Shown here: positions 46,286 through 47,986 of the stretch, one piece after another
How positions within the stretch are numbered: position 1 is the stretch's first letter
Layout: each line of letters begins with the position of its first letter
Assembly: GCA_002742885.1 (NCBI GenBank)
Contig: PDOO01000002.1
Coordinates: 1-47,986 of the forward strand
From: Candidatus Cloacimonadota bacterium
Lineage (GTDB): Bacteria > Cloacimonadota > Cloacimonadia > Cloacimonadales > GCA-2742885
Direction: 5' to 3'
Length of the DNA stretch: 47,986 nucleotides
Made by a program: the position numbers and the translations under genes
Notes under the pieces: model-generated
Databases searched by the model: none
What the model was told of the DNA's origin: nothing
Seen by the model: the letters and a program-made list of their open reading frames with translations, nothing else

Positions 46286-47576
46286 TAATCGCTTCCTCTA
46301 AAATTACCGCTAATCTCTCGGTCAAAAACCGTCTGTGATAAGCAGAAATTTTTTCATGATTAAATTTCATCGGAGATTTTCCCTCTTCCAGAGCTTTCAT
46401 TATCCCGGTCAATAATCTTTCGGTTTCTTCTTTGTTTTCAACAGGTATTCTTACGCCCGATCCGGTTTCCGCAATGATTTTTTCCGTTTCCGAATTTTCC
46501 GGCAAACACGCCAAAATCGGTTTCATGTATCCGAGATATTCACAGGTTTTCCCGGCGACAATGTCTTTCGCCTCAGGCAAATCGTCCATAACAATCCAAA
46601 GAGCGGAAGCGGATTTCAATTTTTCGGTTAAAATATTGTGAGGAACGTAAGATTCAAAAGAAAGCATGTCGCAAGGAAAATTTTTGCGGAAAGAAGCTTT
46701 CGATTCTTCATCTATTCGCCCGATAAAACAAAGACGCAAATTGTCTCTTATGAAAGAATTTTCTTTTATTATTTCTTTCAAAATTTCCGTAAAGCGAGCC
46801 GGATAACGTCTGGTATAAAAAGAACCTGCGTAAACAAGATCAAATTTGTTCGATTCGGGTTTGACGTAAGCCCGGGGCAAGTCAAAATCAAAACCGTTCG
46901 GAATCCAAACATCTTTATCTCCCGAGCAGGGGAAAGATTTTTTTATTCCTTTCCAGGCAAGAGTTTGTTTGAAGCAAACAGAAGAACAGAAGTTCTTTAA
47001 AAAATCATCAAATTTATCGGCAAACCGGATTCTCATTTTCTTGTTTTGATAAGATCCCCAAGGATCGCGACAATCAAAAATCCAAGGGATTCCCGTAAAA
47101 AAACTTACTCCGGAAGCTATCACGCCGGCGGAATAAGGAGGAGACGTGGAAATAACGGCTGAACATTTTTCTTTTTTAACGATTCTTATCCCTTTTAAAA
47201 TTCCTCCCGGAATCCAAAAACTTTTGGCATCCGGAACAAAAATATTCGCTCTGATAAAATCAACAATTTTATGTTTAAAACTCTTTTTGCGTCCGCCGAA
47301 AACCGTACCCTTATCAAACCCTGATTTTTGATCTATTCCCATAAATTTTTTGTACAAGGAATAAGGTTCGGGAATAAACATTTTGTAAATTTTCAATACG
47401 GACGGTATTTCCGAAAACAATTCGCCGTCTTTTACCGGATAATCTCCGTTTTTGACGGTAAGAATAACCGGTTCAAATCCGAAATCACGCAAATATTTCA
47501 CAAATTTCAAAATACGCTGTATTCCGGGACCGCCCGCCGGCGGCCAATAATAAGTTACCACAAGGACTTTTTTCAC
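46269..47576 (-). CDS. Family 4 glycosyltransferase (GTG start)
   Basis: A retaining GT-B sugar transferase of 435 residues, cytoplasmic face of the inner membrane. The N-terminal domain opens KKVLVVTYYWPPAGGPGIQR and has STSPPYSAGVIASG and PWIFDCRDPWG. The C-terminal domain has LVYAGSFYTRRYP and the nucleotide-sugar region AKDIVAGKTCEYLGYMKPIL. The exact sugar cannot be read. The start is GTG with AGGA seven bases upstream; a nearby ATG is out of frame. It is the first gene of the ten-gene minus-strand run and has a candidate promoter just upstream. Confidence 0.92.
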   Translation of the reverse strand: MKKVLVVTYYWPPAGGPGIQRILKFVKYLRDFGFEPVILTVKNGDYPVKDGELFSEIPSVLKIYKMFIPEPYSLYKKFMGIDQKSGFDKGTVFGGRKKSFKHKIVDFIRANIFVPDAKSFWIPGGILKGIRIVKKEKCSAVISTSPPYSAGVIASGVSFFTGIPWIFDCRDPWGSYQNKKMRIRFADKFDDFLKNFCSSVCFKQTLAWKGIKKSFPCSGDKDVWIPNGFDFDLPRAYVKPESNKFDLVYAGSFYTRRYPARFTEILKEIIKENSFIRDNLRLCFIGRIDEESKASFRKNFPCDMLSFESYVPHNILTEKLKSASALWIVMDDLPEAKDIVAGKTCEYLGYMKPILACLPENSETEKIIAETGSGVRIPVENKEETERLLTGIMKALEEGKSPMKFNHEKISAYHRRFLTERLAVILEEAINENKK

Positions 47577-47607
47577 ATTATTTCCTGCTTATTTTGTTTT
47601 ATACTTT

Positions 47608-47639
47608 ATAATAAAATGATGATGCGCGCCAAATGTCAA
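47608..47639 (-). promoter_or_regulatory. Promoter candidate of the polysaccharide/signalling run
   Basis: A perfect TTGACA (47634-47639, minus strand) is followed by TTTTAT after 17 bases (47611-47616) or by TATTAT after 20 (47608-47613). It lies about 35 bases before the GTG start of the GT4 gene. Confidence 0.5.
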
Positions 47640-47843
47640 GACGTATTTTATTATCTTTCTCACACCATGATTAAATTATCTTCTGACCCGGATGTTTCAC
47701 ATATTATTTATATTTTATATGTTGCCGTAATTAAAACAGGTTAAAATTCCCGTCCTCCGAAGATCTGCAAGCAAATCTTACAATAAACTCCCTTCATTGC
47801 TCCGGCAACACCTGCAGGGACTGCTTCCTGTCTGCCTTTTATC

Positions 47844-47877
47844 TCCCTCGCCCTCCGGGAGAGGGTTGGGGTGAGGG
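47844..47877. repeat. GC-rich intergenic hairpin repeat (CCCTC / GAGGG type)
   Basis: CTCCCTCGCCCTCC, then GGGAGAGGG, then GGGGTGAGGG form overlapping inverted repeats. The pattern is well known as a dispersed intergenic element in many bacterial genomes. Only one full copy is in this window, so repetition here is inferred from that knowledge. Confidence 0.5.
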
Positions 47878-47949
47878 TTTTAAATCACCTCAAAAACAGC
47901 GAAGTCTCGGAAGTATTTACGACCGCCCCGTCAATACTGCGTATTGCCG

Positions 47950-47965
47950 CCCCTCCGCTGAGGGG
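47950..47965. repeat. Short perfect GC-rich hairpin
   Basis: CCCCTC pairs with GAGGGG around CGCT. It resembles the element at 47844-47877 in composition and may be part of the same repeat family. Confidence 0.4.
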
Positions 47966-47986
47966 AATGTAAAAATGAAGAAGGTT

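Larger units (their letters stand above)
47577..47986. other. Right-edge intergenic stretch without a gene
   Basis: No supported coding frame is seen in these 410 bases. The half next to the GT4 gene is AT-rich and holds its candidate promoter. The half next to the window edge is GC-rich relative to the rest and contains two repeat-like hairpins, listed separately. A gene may begin just beyond the edge. Confidence 0.6.

Noticed and set aside
47328-47744. 138-residue plus-strand open frame across the GT4 promoter
   Set aside because: Antisense to the GT4 coding region for most of its length, with no ribosome site or known motif.
1-47986. CRISPR arrays, insertion sequences, prophage or attachment sites
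   Set aside because: No regularly spaced direct repeats, transposase, integrase or terminal inverted repeats were seen.

Overview
The window comes from an AT-rich, diderm, flagellated bacterium of the FCB kind. The evidence is a secreted protein with a YPNPF-type C-terminal sorting/FlgD-like domain at the left edge, a beta-barrel with a TonB-box-like N-terminus, polysaccharide genes and three flagellins. Candidatus Cloacimonadota or Delongbacteria would fit, but this is a guess from gene style; no rRNA is present to settle it. Almost everything between 1978 and 47576 lies on the minus strand.

Region by region (plus coordinates). 1-1761: the 3' end of a large secreted protein, a terminator and a small unknown ORF. 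1978-3309: the MgtE magnesium channel. 3400-17644: an unbroken S10-spc-alpha ribosomal run. In transcription order it is (tuf) rpsJ rplC rplD rplW rplB rpsS rplV rpsC rplP rpmC rpsQ rplN rplX rplE rpsZ rpsH rplF rplR rpsE rpmD rplO secY map infA rpmJ rpsM rpsK rpsD rpoA rplQ, closed by a hairpin terminator. There is no adk between secY and map. 17642-19152: tRNA-Thr, -Tyr, -Gly and -Thr, then a tuf gene that is broken as written: its P-loop segment is missing and its C-terminus is frameshifted. 19250-20641: cysS.

20642-25872: flagellar filament region. A FlgN-like ORF is followed by three tandem flagellins, then by about 0.8 kb of non-coding DNA. That stretch holds a decayed flagellin 5' end, several hairpins and a terminator. 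The flagellin leaders share GGA motifs and hairpins that look like CsrA-type control sites. 26146-27417 is an MscS-type channel and 27690-28508 (plus strand) a DMT-family transporter.

28510-47576: ten minus-strand genes with overlaps or tiny gaps, apparently one 19-kb transcription unit. In order they are a GT4 glycosyltransferase, a glucuronyl C5-epimerase-like protein, a GT2 glycosyltransferase, a second (membrane-anchored) C5-epimerase-like protein, a YfhO-like membrane protein, an 1865-residue Ser/Thr-kinase-like/ATPase/TPR/GAF/histidine kinase, an unknown protein, an exported TPR protein, an outer-membrane barrel and a sigma-54-dependent response regulator. I infer a locus that makes, epimerises, exports and senses a uronic-acid-containing surface polysaccharide. 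It is analogous in parts list to alginate systems (epimerase, TPR scaffold, barrel, NtrC-type regulator) but not obviously homologous. This is the best candidate for an undescribed system here. The last 410 bases hold a promoter and GC-rich hairpin repeats.
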